DNA from: Ophiodon elongatus
Taxonomy: Eukaryota; Chordata; Actinopteri; Perciformes; Hexagrammidae
NCBI GenBank assembly: GCA_016806645.1
Contig: JACSYO010000527.1
Span: 1,579,501 to 1,643,500 of the forward strand
Length of the DNA: 64,000 nucleotides
Direction of reading: 5' to 3'
Shown piece by piece: positions 1 to 13,237 of this stretch. How positions within the stretch are numbered: position 1 is the first letter of the stretch; each line of letters opens with the position of its first letter. Below the pieces are notes generated by a model. That model was not told the origin of the DNA, did not search any database, and worked only from the letters and a program-made list of their open reading frames with translations. The translations under genes were made by a program, and so were the position numbers.

Positions 1-3000
1 AGGTCAAGGACAAAGTTGCACAAGAGCTTCATTCAGCTGAAAAAAAATGTCAATACGATATTTTATCGGCAAAAATTATTTGTCAGTGCATTCCAAAATG
101 CTTTTGACAGTTTATTCTAATTAAAAAATTGTTTAAGCCTGAGTTTTCCAAGGTTTGGTTACGTTTAGAGACAAAAACACCTTGGTTATGGTTTCGGATA
201 GCTAATGGTCTTGTTTAAAAGAAACCAATGTTGACTGTTAAACAAACAGTAGTGTCAGTCACATGCTTTTTCGTCCTTACCATCCATTCCAACCCTATGA
301 CCATATCACGTTTTTGAATCATAAGCCTGTTTTTCCATCCAAATGAAGCACACATTTCAACAAAACCTACAGAAAGTCAGCAAAAGAAAATGTGGATTAA
401 TGCCATCCATCCACTGCCGTTACGCAAATATGAGGAGTTGGTGGCACCAATTAACCATTGCACAAGAAAATGACGCAAAGAGATGATGTATTAAAAAAAA
501 AAGTGGCATGGCAGTCAAACCACTAATGGTGGAAAACATGATGGAAACATTACATCATTAGATGAAATTATTTGTTTCATGTAATGATTTCAGTTGGTTC
601 ACAATCTTCTCATCACTCCACAAGCGTTGTCTGCAATTCCATTGGACTTCAGAACATTTTGTTTGTATTATCACTTACACCTCAACCAAGCATAAAAACG
701 TTTTTCAATATTTTGAGGTTTCTTTTTCATATTTTCTGCATTTCCACATTCACTTTTTTCATGTGGAAATTGAAAATTCACATAAAAACTGGTGGATTCA
801 AACACACACATATAATTTGCACAATTACAACGTCATCATTAAGTCATTTTTCACAATCTTTTCAGCTTAGGAGTCAAACATTCAGATTGTAGGGTATAAT
901 GTAATAACACCATGCCTGTTGCTATACACCATTATATATATTTTAAAACATATCAAACAATTTCTATGAAGCAGTAAAAGAAATCTACCACAACCTGTCA
1001 CTCCTCAAAGTGAAGTTTTTGATTATTAAGAGTGCTCCGTCAGCTACATTAATGAAACGCTTTTACCAAAAAAACTACAAAGGATGTCCAATTTTCCAAT
1101 TTGAAATGTGTATGAGTCGCTCAGTCTGCTGTTTTGCGGAAATGCGGCGCAGATTGAAAGATCATCTCACTTTGTAGCTTTGATGTTTAAGTATAACAAG
1201 TAGTGTCTTACTAAAGATCAAAGCCCAAGGTCTTGCCTCACCCTTAAGTTGTGCCCAGATCTCTTCCTCACATCTTTTTTTGCACTTATTATTCTGCAGA
1301 ATGCATTCTCTGTGACAACAACTCACATTACTCCCAGACTTCAAGGTGTCTGAAGCACATTTAATTTTTTTTTTCCAGCAGCACAAATGATTCTCCTCTA
1401 TTTTTTTGTCCTCTCTTTTGGTCTGCTTTCCACCTTGAACTTCCAAAGAGGAGCGAACAGCCGCCGCATTTTAAAATTTGATTCAACTTTGCTCTCTAAG
1501 TGGCCTCTTTTCGACCCTTTGTCTTCATGCTCTTAATCACACTTCTCATCCAGCGAATTCACGTCATTCATTAACAATCACTTTGTTCACCTCAGAGCAC
1601 CAATAACTGGCCTCTCTCCCTCGCCAACCAAAGCCGATCTCATCTATGTTGGATGTAACGCCCAGAATGTGCTCCAGTTAGCTTTGCTTAAATCTCTAAT
1701 TGAAAGCCTTTCCCGTGTCCCTTTCTCCTTGTCCATGCTTTGATTGGATGATGATGAAGAAGGAGAGGACAGGACAGGAGACCCACTGTTCCAGCAATCT
1801 CTCACAACCCTGACCTAGTAAAAAAATAGCCCTCTCTGAACCCAGCCTGTAATCTGTACTTTAAAAGAGGAAATGTAAGCTAAGCTAAACATCTCCCCTC
1901 TTTTAGGCTCCCTTTCTCTGCAGTGAGCTACACAAGAAGCTTCTGGGTCCCCAGCAGAAGACATGGCACTCCTTCAGTCAGACTCACGGCAAGCAGATGA
2001 GCTCAGCGTGGCTCTACGAGGCCTCCAGCCTTAACCATTAACCTCCTCCTTATCATCTTCTGCTGCTGGACACGGTTGGCAGGATCAAGGGGTGGGGGGG
2101 AGGGAGCCCCTCTCAGGAGCCCCTCTCAGGGTCTCGACACAAAGAACATAAACTGTGTTTGCTCGGTCAGATATTTGATGTTGGAGCCCTCTTTTGTTTC
2201 TATATATGAAGGATAAAAGGAGCATATTTACACTGATGCTATGTGCCAATTCCACACTCCACCATTAATTGTATACAGGATGTATGTACTAAATGTGTTT
2301 TTAGTTTCAGTTTCAGTTTTTGCAGTTAGTATGCAAATCAGTATTATTATAGTAAAGAAGGAGCAACCACTGGGTGTCAGCACAAGCAGGATTATTAGAA
2401 TGGGTTCAGTTTCTCTATGCATGGATGAAGGCATCTGTCTTCTTCTATTTAGTGCGTTATGATGTGAAAAGTAGTGGGTGGTATGTTTAATGTGTTGATG
2501 GTAGAGCGAAAGAGTGCATTTGCTGAAATGCATTGTGTTTGATATACATATGTATCACTGCTGGAAAATAAAAACAGAAAGCCTGTAAAGTAAGTGCAAA
2601 AGGATGTTTTTTTTGAGAAATGTAAGTCAGACAATAATGACCACATGTCAAATCATGTAGGATATTATAAGGTCTTGAGAAAAGAGACGAGAAAACCTAC
2701 TTTGATAAATCAAAACAAGATGATTATAGTCAAAGTTCTTTACGAGAAAAATATCAATGTCCCGGAAATGTATCTACTGTCTTACTCCTGGCTGTTTGAA
2801 TATGACCACAAGGTATAATAAATGTAATAAAGGTAAGAGGGGTAACAATACAGGTAATTATCACTGTCCCAAGAAAACAATGTATCTCCAAATTTGTCAA
2901 TTTAAACATTTTCAGACGAACACAGATGTTAAGATGCTGTGCCATTTGGTGAAGGAATGTTCCATCAAGAAAGAAAATGTATTTTGAAATTAAACACCGC

Positions 3001-4808
3001 CGCAGCTCCAAAACTCAAAGCAAGAAATGAATATCAAAACGTCAAATGTCATGTCTCTGCTATTCATTTGTTCCAAACAGTCACATTCATGGCAAAATGT
3101 GCTAAAATATGGCTGAATGCACTTGCTTGCAACATCAGCTGTTTGCATTTCTCATTAGTGACCAGCATGACCTCGCCGCCTGATACCGCCGCTCAAGGCA
3201 AACCCAGTCTCACAGCAGTTCGGGAAAAAGTCACAGACTTGTGCTGTATGAGACACACCGGGCCTTCAACTAACTACAATGCAAACCCATCCGCGTCCTT
3301 GTAAGATGCTCAGAGTGGGATGACCTAGAGTATGAGGACCAAAAAATAAACACCATAGGTTGGAAGGGGAGGTGGAGGGATCAAGCAAACACAGGACCTT
3401 CTAGTAGGACACAGGTGTTTGAGTCCCAAAGTTGTGTATAGTTATTTTAAAAGGTTTTCCGTACTTTTGCTACTTAGTTTATATACTTCTAAGTAACCTC
3501 AGCAAGTGATTTTGTTTGAATGCACAATGTTAACCACTTGTTTACTGTAGAGGCCAGTAGAGGAGCATCATCTACGTTTGGATTTACCCTCCTGGTGCTT
3601 TATGCAACTCGGTCACCAAGCTATACACGTAAAGCACTCTACAGGGAAAGAGGTCGGACTGAAATCATCCAAATGCAGGAAAACAGACCATTTACAGTAG
3701 AACCAAAACAGAGAGAGTTCTCTATGTCGTGTTCAAATCCTGATTAATGCCTAAATGTGAAACTACTGTACAGGGGTTAACAGATTAACATATTCTGTGC
3801 TGCTCAATTTTCCATTCTGTTTATCCCTTTGCTAAAAAAAAAAGTTTTTTTCCAGCCTACGGATATAGCACTGTAATAATCTAGCAGTATTAATATACAT
3901 AAAAAAAAAAGAAAAAATATATTTTGGCTTCCAAGATGATCCAGAATAATTACCCAAACTCAACCTCATTTTTTCTCTCAACACACTCCATCTAATGAAA
4001 TGCATGGAAATGAAGTGAGGGGTGTATGCATTGAGGCCATGGCAAAAAAAAAGCATTATAGAAGTTTGGGAACTTTAAAAAGTAATTAGTTGCTGCCGAA
4101 ATAGCATTCATAAGGCATTTTCTAATTAATTTTTTTACGAACTGAGCTCTTTAAGACACAAAGGACACAGACGAAGTTTTGTCCTTTTGCCACTTCAGCA
4201 CCTGCTTTTTTAAAGTAGCTAATTAAAACTAGCAGCAGCAGTCGGCTTACTTCCAGCAATAGACTGGACTAGACTAATTCCAGAGTCGACTGTTGCTCAG
4301 TGATGATCAGCGGTTGGATCCTCGGCTCTGCTGGTCCATGTGGCACCCTGCATGGCAGCCCCAGCCCTCAACATATGAATGGATGTGAAAGGGTTAACCG
4401 CTTTCAGTAGTCAGAAGACTAGAAAGGTACTCCCATCTTTCCATTAAAGCTTTGAGTGGTTGGAAGAGAGCTATACCAGTGCAAGTCCATTTGCCACTTA
4501 CGTTCCGCAAAGTATACTTTTTTGCTTCCAGCGCCCTTGTTTGAACCACAGCCGTATTCAACCCCGGCCTTCATTTTGATCTCATACACACCTTTAAAGT
4601 TTTGTAACTGCATATTGCATGGTTGTGGTGCTTTCGTTTTGACAGAATCGCTCCACAGACAAGACAGACATATAAACATGTGGTTAAGTACTTCAAAAGT
4701 GCTTCCATTATAATTCCCACTACAGCAGGTGTCTTCAAGACCATTTTGCCGTATTGACACACAGACTCACAAGGTCAAAACAATACTTTCTACACGCTGT
4801 TGCAGCTG
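1..4808. other. AT-rich non-coding flank; one possible cryptic exon
   Basis: The stretch contains many short A and T runs and no long or recognisable coding frame. A short duplicated unit (GGAGCCCCTCTCA, twice) lies at 2,103–2,128. At 1,925–2,041 an acceptor-like tract is followed by a 38-codon open frame (see findings). No gene can be called with confidence. Confidence 0.6.
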
Positions 4809-5125
4809 ATTAAAAAAAGTAACATGTCGACAAAAGTATTAAAAAAAGTAACATGTCGAAAAAAGTGTAAAAAAAGTAACATGTTGAAAAAAGTATAAAA
4901 AAAGTTCCATGTCGAAAAAAAAGTATTAAAAAAAGTAAATGTCGAAAAAAGTATTAAAAAAGTTACATGTCGAAAAAAGTATTAAAAAAAGTTACATGTC
5001 GAAAAAGTATTAAAAAAAGTTACATGTGGAAAAAAGTATTAAAAAAAGTAACATGTCGAAAAAAGTATTAAAAAAAGTTACGTCGAAAAAAGTATTACAA
5101 AAAGTTACATGTCGAAAAAAAAGTA
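4809..5125. repeat. 29-bp A-rich minisatellite, about 11 units
   Basis: Eleven tandem copies of a roughly 29-bp unit built as ATTAAAAAAAGTAAC + ATGTCGAAAAAAGT. Units differ in A-run length and at the TAACATG/TTACATG position. Several flawless stretches indicate recent expansion. Confidence 0.9.
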
Positions 5126-5135
5126 CATTTATTTT

Positions 5136-5171
5136 TGACATGTTACTTTTTTTAATACTTTTTTCGACATG
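5136..5171. repeat. inverted copy of the adjacent 29-bp minisatellite unit
   Basis: The sequence GACATGTTAC, seven T, AATACTTTTTT, CGACATG is the reverse complement of the array unit to its left. Together they form a perfect potential hairpin with any of the upstream units. Confidence 0.85.
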
Positions 5172-6728
5172 TAAATAAAGAAATGTAATGCTCTTTTTTG
5201 TAAGACCTAATCTTGCAAAGTCCATTGAAGTTAATGACTTACAGTAAATGCACAATGAAGTGAAAATAGAAGATGATGATAATGGAAAACTTACCCACTT
5301 AACTCTTAACCAATACTCACACATCAAGCCATAAAATCAAATAGTATACTTCATGGGGACATGGATTTCTCTCCCGAAATGGGGCGATAATGTAATGTAA
5401 TGCACGATGTTAATAATACAAGTACACTGCCCTGCCACACTTCAATTTTTTTGGATCATTACACTTTGTACAGAGGAAGCAAGACACCATCTAAAGGCCA
5501 TTTTGTCTTGCTTCCAATGGAATTATGTTAGTTTTCAGGCAATAACGTCCAGTTATGATATGATTGTTGTCCTTGTTTTCTTTGTATTGCAGCCATTTTA
5601 CAGCCGCTACGGCGACATTAGGTAACAGTTCCAGAATGTATTACCTATAATTCATCATTCCCTAACAGTTTGTGTCTCCAAAATCAGTGAGAGATTGTTT
5701 TTTTGCCGTGTTGACGTTTGAAAGTGCTGATCAAAGCAGCCAGACTTTTCACTCAATTAAATAGAGAAAATAACAACTTGTCATCGTCCACAGCAGGAGC
5801 TCTTTATTGATTTTCATGGCTCATGTTTCCGCCTCATTACTCATAGAGCTACAGTAAAAACAAGGGGCAGGGAGCTTCAGAGGAGACGCTGCTGCCCACA
5901 TTTGCCAAAATCACCAGAGGAAAGTACCAAAACCCAGAACTAATTGAGAGCTAATCAGTTTCAATTACAAAGGTTTTCCGTTCAGCGTGGTATTGCTGCT
6001 GTGAATGCCGCCAATGGCAGGAGTGCGGCCCACTTGCGCCCACTCACAATATGCTATCGTGCCATTTTAACTCAGAGTGGTGGGGTGGGAGACAAGATGG
6101 AGAGATAAAATGCCAGCAGAAACTGTCGAGGCGCACTGCCAAGTCAAATGTTCAATCCACCCTCACACAAGTACAGCCTCTCCTTGTCTCGCTCTCTTTC
6201 TCTGGCAGAGTCACACCATCGTAGCTCATTTCAGTTTACTTGGCTTCTGAAAGACAAATGGTTGGTGGTTTTTGGGCAAAATGCTGAACATATAAATGGA
6301 AATTGGAAAGCAACACTGGAATTTTAACTGAATTTAACCAACGGCTGGTGCTGGTAACCCATTTTTAATCAGTTAGTGTCCTCATGTATGGCTGGTTTGT
6401 CATTTCCGTTTAAGCCACATGCTGAGACCCGACTGCCGTCTCAAGAACAACAACAGCATCAGAGGTTTCAGTGAATTATCAGTAACGACTCATACGTTTC
6501 AAGTTCAAGTAGCCGCATGATTTGTTGTACTCTTGTCGGTCAGGAGCAGAAGGGGAAGTTGTGGGATATTCTCATAGAGCCACAGAGTCCTCAGAGGGAG
6601 GGTGGGGTGGGGGGGAGGAGAGGGAGGTGGATGGGTCAACCACACATGGATTGTTGTGTCATGGGAGACGGCGGTTTGTTTCCTGCTTCCTAGCAAGAGT
6701 CAAGCCTATACAGCCCCAACAACTCTTA

Positions 6729-6729
<1 letters not shown>
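5172..6729. other. non-coding flank, no feature recognised
   Basis: Mixed composition with no recognisable exon, RNA gene or repeat family. The stretch around 5,760–6,200 is non-repetitive and moderately GC-rich. Confidence 0.5.
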
Positions 6730-6786
<57 letters not shown>

Positions 6787-6793
6787 GTATATT

Positions 6794-6826
<33 letters not shown>

Positions 6827-6999
6827 TTATATGTATGTATATATATACATATACACATATATATGTATATATATATATTTATATGTATGTATATATATAC
6901 ATATACACATATATATGTATATATATATATATATATACATATACACATATATGTGTATATGTATATATATACATATACATATACATATATATGTGTATG

Positions 7000-7038
<39 letters not shown>
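6730..7038. repeat. TA-rich microsatellite with ATGT interruptions and higher-order structure
   Basis: About 45 bases of (TA)n are followed by TATG/TACA-interrupted TA repeats. A block containing TTTATATGTATGTA and ACATATACACATAT recurs with a spacing of about 52 bp (TTTATATG at 6,827 and 6,878). The long Tyr/Ile-rich frames here are artefacts of the repeat. Confidence 0.95.
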
Positions 7039-9395
7039 GATTCACTCTAAGGTGAAATTTAAAATTCTCCCAAGGGTATTCAACTACATTAAAATCTAGT
7101 CATTGGGAAGGCGATTAACGATTAACTTCAATTGGGTTCAAGCTCTGAAAGGGTTAATAATTAAAGATTTGTATCCAGTTCGCACAAAACCTGATACAAA
7201 CAAACATCAACTTCATCCAGCCCAAAACAAAAAAACTCCTGGACCAAAAAAGTTTGCCACATATTTCCCATATCTGACTTGGGTCACTTACACATTTTCT
7301 TTTTCTTTTCTTTTTTTTTAATTCCAAATGCAGAACCAGTTTTTCTGAAAATTGTGCCATTTTAATACATGGCTGGTTTTTACACTTTCATTGTCCTGTC
7401 ATTTCACAGAGAAACCAATAACAACCTTTTCAGAATTTCAGCTTTTTCTCCGAGGCTATTCAAAGGCGAGGGCGCGCTGAAACTTTAATGAATGAGCGGT
7501 ATAACAAGCAGCACATCTTGTTTAGTGCTCAGTTGTTATCAGATGGAGTATAACTCACACGGGCATGAAGCCATTTAAGGTGAGAGCAGGTGAGGGAAGA
7601 AGTAGAAAGTAGGACTGAAACTTTAAAAACCTCACACCATCTGATTTAATGCACCAACACTCGGCTGTGAACACCCCCCAGACAGACAGCTCACACCTCC
7701 GCTGCCTCTGAGACTCCAGCACAAAGCGACTGAATAAAAAGGAAGAAGCATCGGATAGACAACAGACCTCCTCTGGAAAAGAGCACAGAGCAACAAATGT
7801 AATCCGGGAGGTTCGACAACAGTGTCTCGCCACCAACACACGACACACAATGGAGCACAGCGAGAGGCAGCTGCAGCTCCTCGGGGAGCTGAGGACGGGA
7901 AGAGAGCGGCAATGAGCTGCAGCTGACAGGGAACTGAAGGTCAGCCGCACTTTGTCATCACGTGTCCATCCGCCAGAAAAGTGCTTCTCCACCATCCTCA
8001 GATTTGCTGACCCTCAGTCGGTTCAACTCACTTAAGAGAACTTTCTGAAATTCAAAAAAAAAAAAAACGAGAAAGAATTGGTCGATGTGGCGTGTTCTCT
8101 TCGATCTTTTCTACAAACCCCTTTATCTGATCGTACCATTGGTTCTTGCATGAGGCCCCATTCTCCTGCAATGAAGTGTTTTTAGTTATATTATGGCTTT
8201 TTCGATCATGACACCCTTTTTTCCCTCAGATAGCTCGACAACAACGGCTGTGAGGAATGGCCATAGCAGTGTTGGGTCTCTGGTGCACTGCCTCATATTC
8301 CTCATAGGCCCTGGACAGCGGGATGTTTTTGCTTGTAGGGGCCGGAGCTGCACCCAGTTGCAACCATGACTACCTTGTAACCCCCCCCCCCTCCCACAAA
8401 AAAAATGAAAATGATAAAAATCTGAAACAATTCCATAAGAGTCTATGGAGCACAGCTGGATAGTTATCAGAACCTGGTCAGAGTTGAATGATGTTATGCT
8501 TTGCTTACACATTTTAATAACTTTGTCTTAAAGAAAACATTGTAATTGAACCAAGGTTTTTGCAGATTGACAAATATAAGTACTCAGCGACTGATAGTTT
8601 TGCGTAGAGCCATTGATTAAATCCCCACTGAATATGAAAAGCCTACTGACTCAATCCAACAGCAGGAAGTAATCTCATGTCTCATATTTCTATCTCTAAA
8701 ATATACAGTATCTGTCGTTAGCATTAAGCACACTTACACACACGTCGTTTGTGTGGATTTTATGACGGCACGTCCTCGAGTTTTGTCCAGATGGCTTCAG
8801 ATTTCCACTCAACGACTCCAAACACAGCAGGTGTGAAAGCACCTTCATTCTCCGGTTTAAGGGATTAGACCAGTCAGCCACACAAAGAAAATATGTCTGC
8901 TCATTGAAAAGGCCTGTGGATTGTTGGGGTTTTATCTGTTCTGCTTCCAATCTCATTTCCTTTTATTTATTCAGGGACTGGTGGTGGTGATGGTGGTAAG
9001 TATTTTCTTACCAAAAATAGTTTATATTGTGGAACAGGAAGACTATAGCTTCGTTTTGGAAATAGGACAACCCTTTCCACAGAAACACTCTCAACGAGCT
9101 GTGGGATGGCTAAAATAAATAAATAAAGGAATACAGTTCTGTTAAATCATGTGATTAAAATATAAAATCAACTGAGGATTGGAGTCCTGGATATAAACAA
9201 AAAACCTAAAAACGCCCTTCTCTACCCAGTGTGCTGCAGGATTCAGGTCATTCTCACCACGGTCACAAAATAATACAGAAAATACAGAAACTAAAACAAA
9301 GTTCTGATAGTCCAAACAGGTAAGTTTCGATCTTCTCTGCAAACGTTGTATTGTTGGTCGAAGTCTTCATAAAAAAAAAATTTAAACAGACATTC
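7039..9395. other. non-coding flank, no gene recognised
   Basis: No coding exon could be supported. The segment 7,440–8,000 is less AT-rich and non-repetitive. A C run lies at 8,382–8,391. At 7,851 a 21-codon frame begins M-E-H-S-E-R and stops at once (see rejected items). Confidence 0.5.
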
Positions 9396-9990
9396 TCTTG
9401 TATGACTTTTTTTTTTTATTATTATTTTCCAAATATTGTGCTATGGCTTTTTATGTCTTCTTTGAAATACTATACAATTACTTCTTTTCTGACATAATAT
9501 ACAATGATTTTTTTTGACATACTATTTCATGACTTTTATATTACTTTTTTTGACATACTATTCTTTGATTTTTTTCTGACATATTATACTATGACTTTTA
9601 ATAGTTATTGTTTTTGACATACTGATATACTATACGACTTTTGTATTTACTTTTTGCATCACACCATACTATAACTTTTACAGGACATTTTCTTTTTATG
9701 TTTGTTTTTTTACATATTATAATTAGATTTTTTTATTTCTTCAGACAAACTATTCTATGAATTTTTTATAAAAACAAATTTTACTTACTGTACTACTTAT
9801 TTTTTGACATACTACACTTTGATTATTTTTGACACTTTCTACATACTAAACAATTACTTTTTTGACACACTTTACTATTACTTTTTATGACTTTATTTCA
9901 TATATACTACACTGACTTTCTACATAGTATCTTAGGACTCTTTTTTGAGATACTATTCTATGAATCACCTTTTTTTACTTACTATACTTT
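9396..9990. repeat. degenerate AT-rich tandem array, left block
   Basis: Irregular 25–45 bp units are built on the words GACATACTATACTATGACTTTT. Sequence divergence between units is high, indicating an old array. The same words resume at 10,560 after a block of unrelated sequence. Confidence 0.75.
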
Positions 9991-10555
9991 TACTTCCCCG
10001 GTTAATATAACGCAACATCCAAATGATTTGAAAGAGTCAGAGTAGAATTAAAAATGTGAGTGGTTTATTTCTAATTCATAAGTACTTGCAAACATAACAT
10101 GTCATCAAAATGTGGTGTAAGAGGACACAAAGTGGTGAACTATCCCTGGATAATTCCTACTTTTGAAAACAAAACACAAACACAATTTTCGTAACTTGCT
10201 TATCTATAAATAGCTTTACTAAAACTGCACCCTAACTCACCTGCCTCCCATCACAAACCTTCTAAAAAGTTTTCAAAACAGTGCAAAAGCTCAGGCAGGT
10301 AGAGAATACGCAGAGTGCGTGAACTCTTCTTCAGACTCTGCTCCATGAATTGAGGTCCCCGACTCGGCCACTTGAAGTCTGTGGAAACTAATGATGAACA
10401 TGAGCGGACTGCGTGAATGGAAACCAATCATCAAATAAGCACCTGGAGAGAGAACTGGGGAGGGGGAGCGGAGAAGAGGCAGGAGAAGATAAAAACACAT
10501 ACACGGGCTCTTTGCCGCGGCCTGGCATATAATAATATCATCAATAATTTCATGA
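9991..10555. mobile_element. unrelated segment interrupting the degenerate array (possible solo LTR or other insertion)
   Basis: This segment of about 560 bp has ordinary base composition and splits the AT-rich array. Read on the minus strand it ends with AATAAACCACTCACATTTTT followed by an AT-rich tail and CCGGGGAAG. That could be the polyadenylation region of a solo LTR, but terminal TG/CA ends and a target duplication were not clear. It could instead be original sequence between two arrays. Confidence 0.3.
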
Positions 10556-11280
10556 CTAGTTATACCGCATTTAGTTGGACTTTTTATTTTTATTTTTGGT
10601 GTATACCACGACTTTCTTCTGATTTGTTGCTGACATCTTTTGACACACTATGCAATGACTTCCTATAACAAGTCATAGTGTAGTGCGAGGAATTATGACT
10701 TTTGTCGACATACTATACAATGGCTTTTTACATTTTATTTAGAAATTCTATATGACTTTAAAATAAAAATATTTGACTGATTATACTTTAATGCATTTTT
10801 TTGACACACTCTACGATGACTTTTTTACGACGTACTATATTATAACTTTTTGTGACTTTTTTTCAACATTCTTTACTTTGACATTTTGTGCCTTTCTTTG
10901 GAGATCCTGTATTATAACTTATGTCAATGTACTATACGATGACTTTTAAGGCTTTTTTTCAACATATCAAAATATGACATATTTCAACATACGACACTAT
11001 TATCTAATAACTTTTAAATGGCATACTATACTATGACTTTTTAACAACATACTGTACTATTTTATGACCATTTTAATGACTTTTGAATGACATATTATAC
11101 ATATTATACTATATTTATGACTAACGTTAAACTACTATTACCTTTTTGATTACTAGATATAATTCACTGACGTTTTTCAACATATTATACTCAAATTTCC
11201 TCATGACCTTTATTTAAAATACTATACTTAGACCTTTTATTTTGATATATTATACTGACTTTTTATGATTTTTTAATGGC
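10556..11280. repeat. degenerate AT-rich tandem array, right block
   Basis: Continuation of the GACATACTATACTATGACTTTT-type array, ending next to a long CA microsatellite. Confidence 0.75.
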
Positions 11281-11283
11281 CAA

Positions 11284-11285
<2 letters not shown>

Positions 11286-11358
<73 letters not shown>
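11286..11358. repeat. (AC)n microsatellite
   Basis: An uninterrupted 73-bp AC repeat. The sequence after it (GTTGTGTTGAAGAGGCCC) resembles the sequence after a shorter CA repeat at 15,103–15,118. Confidence 0.97.
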
Positions 11359-11361
<3 letters not shown>

Positions 11362-13235
11362 GTGTTGAAGAGGCCCCCTGAGAGTGGTCAGCACATCCAA
11401 AGTTTAACTAATTAACATGTTCTATCTTGTTATATTTGTTCTGTAAAATCACTAAAGTGAGACAATGATAATTTGTAGGTTTTGCATGTGTTATGTGGGA
11501 CTGTTTCTTTGCAAGGAGCAGTAAAATCAGTCCCTTGTACAAATTAAAGAAATCGGTGTTGATTAATGAGCTTTTGTTGTCACAAGTAAAAAAACAAAAC
11601 ATGTTGGTTCATAGACAGAATTGATTAATGAGAGGTCTTTTTTATGCCTTCCTGAAATTTCCATTTAGTCTGAAGTTGTATTTTTCTAGCAGCGACCATC
11701 TGCTTGCATCATATTTAACAGGGGGTTTATTTATCGCTTTACATTCACTGTTGTTGCTGTAACAAGGGCATTTTTCTTGAACTTAAGCATTTGTTTATCT
11801 CATGCTACATTTCAAGTCACATCCGCTTTAGAGAAAAAACAAAGTCACATAAAGAAAAGTCAACCGTAACTAATTGTAATTGATTTAACGTACCATCCTG
11901 CAAGCTCATTAAGTGCCCAAATCAAACACACCTATGATGCATCATCAACAAGTGCCCATGGTGGATTCCCACCGGTGGACTGGTGATAGAGGAAACCGAA
12001 AGTGCTGAGTGGATTGGTTAAATATTGGGACCAGAGAGTCCGAGTGGAATGGTTGTATAATGCTGTGAAAATAAAGAAATTGCAAATTTGAACCTGGAGC
12101 AGATTAAGGAGAACTTCGCCTTACTCAAGAATCACAGATCACACGTTCAGATGGTTGAGTAAACCTAAAGTAACACATTAATTGTAAAGGTTGATATTCT
12201 CCAGAGGAGTACATCAATGTTGCTAGGCAACGTAGCATTGAGTGTGTGTGCGTGTGTGTGTACCTGCTGCTGTCTCCATATGCTTTTTTATCGACCATTT
12301 AATTGTCTGAGTTTGTCCTCCTTTCCATTGTGTAATCTATAATTGGTAGTATGCAAAGGCTGAGGTGTGCCGTCTATATAAAAAGGAATATATTGTTGCT
12401 TTGGATATAAGGGCTCTGTGTATAATATTGTTGTGCTCTTTTCATCTCTGGCATTTAGTTTCCTTTCGTGAAACACAGAGCTATCGCCCAATGGGAGTGC
12501 ACCTCTCACTTGCTCTGTGGAGGATTATGAGTGTACAATGCAGCTCACACCTTCATTACACATCTGTTTGAAGGTGCCTCTCATTATTCCGCCTTCGGGA
12601 ATGAAAATAAATACACAGAATGAAATAACAATATGTTCTCATACATAGAATAACATTAGAGGATAGATTGCATTGAAGATAACTTATACTTGAATCAGTG
12701 TTGTCTGCATACAGGCATCATTGTAGTAAATGTATCACTTTCATATAACACTCTCTCCTTTTGGTGTCTCATTTATATAAAATCTACATTGTTATTTGTC
12801 TTCATATCAACTCTTTCATCTCTGGAACTAACAGTAAGATCCTGTTTTATGTTAAAAGTTTGTTGAAGCATCTTATGGCAAGTTGCCTGATCACAGATGT
12901 GCATTTAAAGACTGGCAATCTCGAGACAAATATATTTGGACATAAGTTAGCACCTTCGACAGATGTTTCCTGGTGCAGAGCAACTGAAGATAACTACTGC
13001 ATTTGGCTCAATATCACGTTTGTTCTGCGGGGAATTGTAAAGTTTTCAGACATCTGTCTGCTATACCTGTTGATTTTTAATGTTTCCAAACTCAGTTTGT
13101 GTGCAAAATTACATTTTTGGATCCTCTATTTCAGTGTCCTCAAATCCAGAAACGTACATACACCGAATTGTTTAATGTTTTGAAAGGAAAATGTAGGTAT
13201 TAATAGGCAAGTTGTATTTTTGGAGGATTCACAAC
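11359..13235. other. non-coding flank, no feature recognised
   Basis: AT-rich sequence without a supportable exon or known repeat family. A short GT-rich stretch lies at 12,241–12,261. Confidence 0.5.
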
Positions 13236-13237
13236 TA

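Noticed and set aside
6522..7099. Long Tyr/Ile-rich open frames on both strands
   Set aside because: They are translations of the TA microsatellite in all frames and have no coding character outside it.
7851..7916. 21-codon frame M-E-H-S-E-R-Q-L-Q-L-L-G-E-L-R reminiscent of a BTB-protein N-terminus
   Set aside because: It stops after 21 codons and none of the three frames continues with a BTB-like C-D-V-T stretch; probably coincidence.
7555..7995. 146-codon minus-strand open frame
   Set aside because: Cys/Ser/Leu-rich sequence without known motifs; overlapping frames in the other registers are also open, which suggests composition rather than selection.
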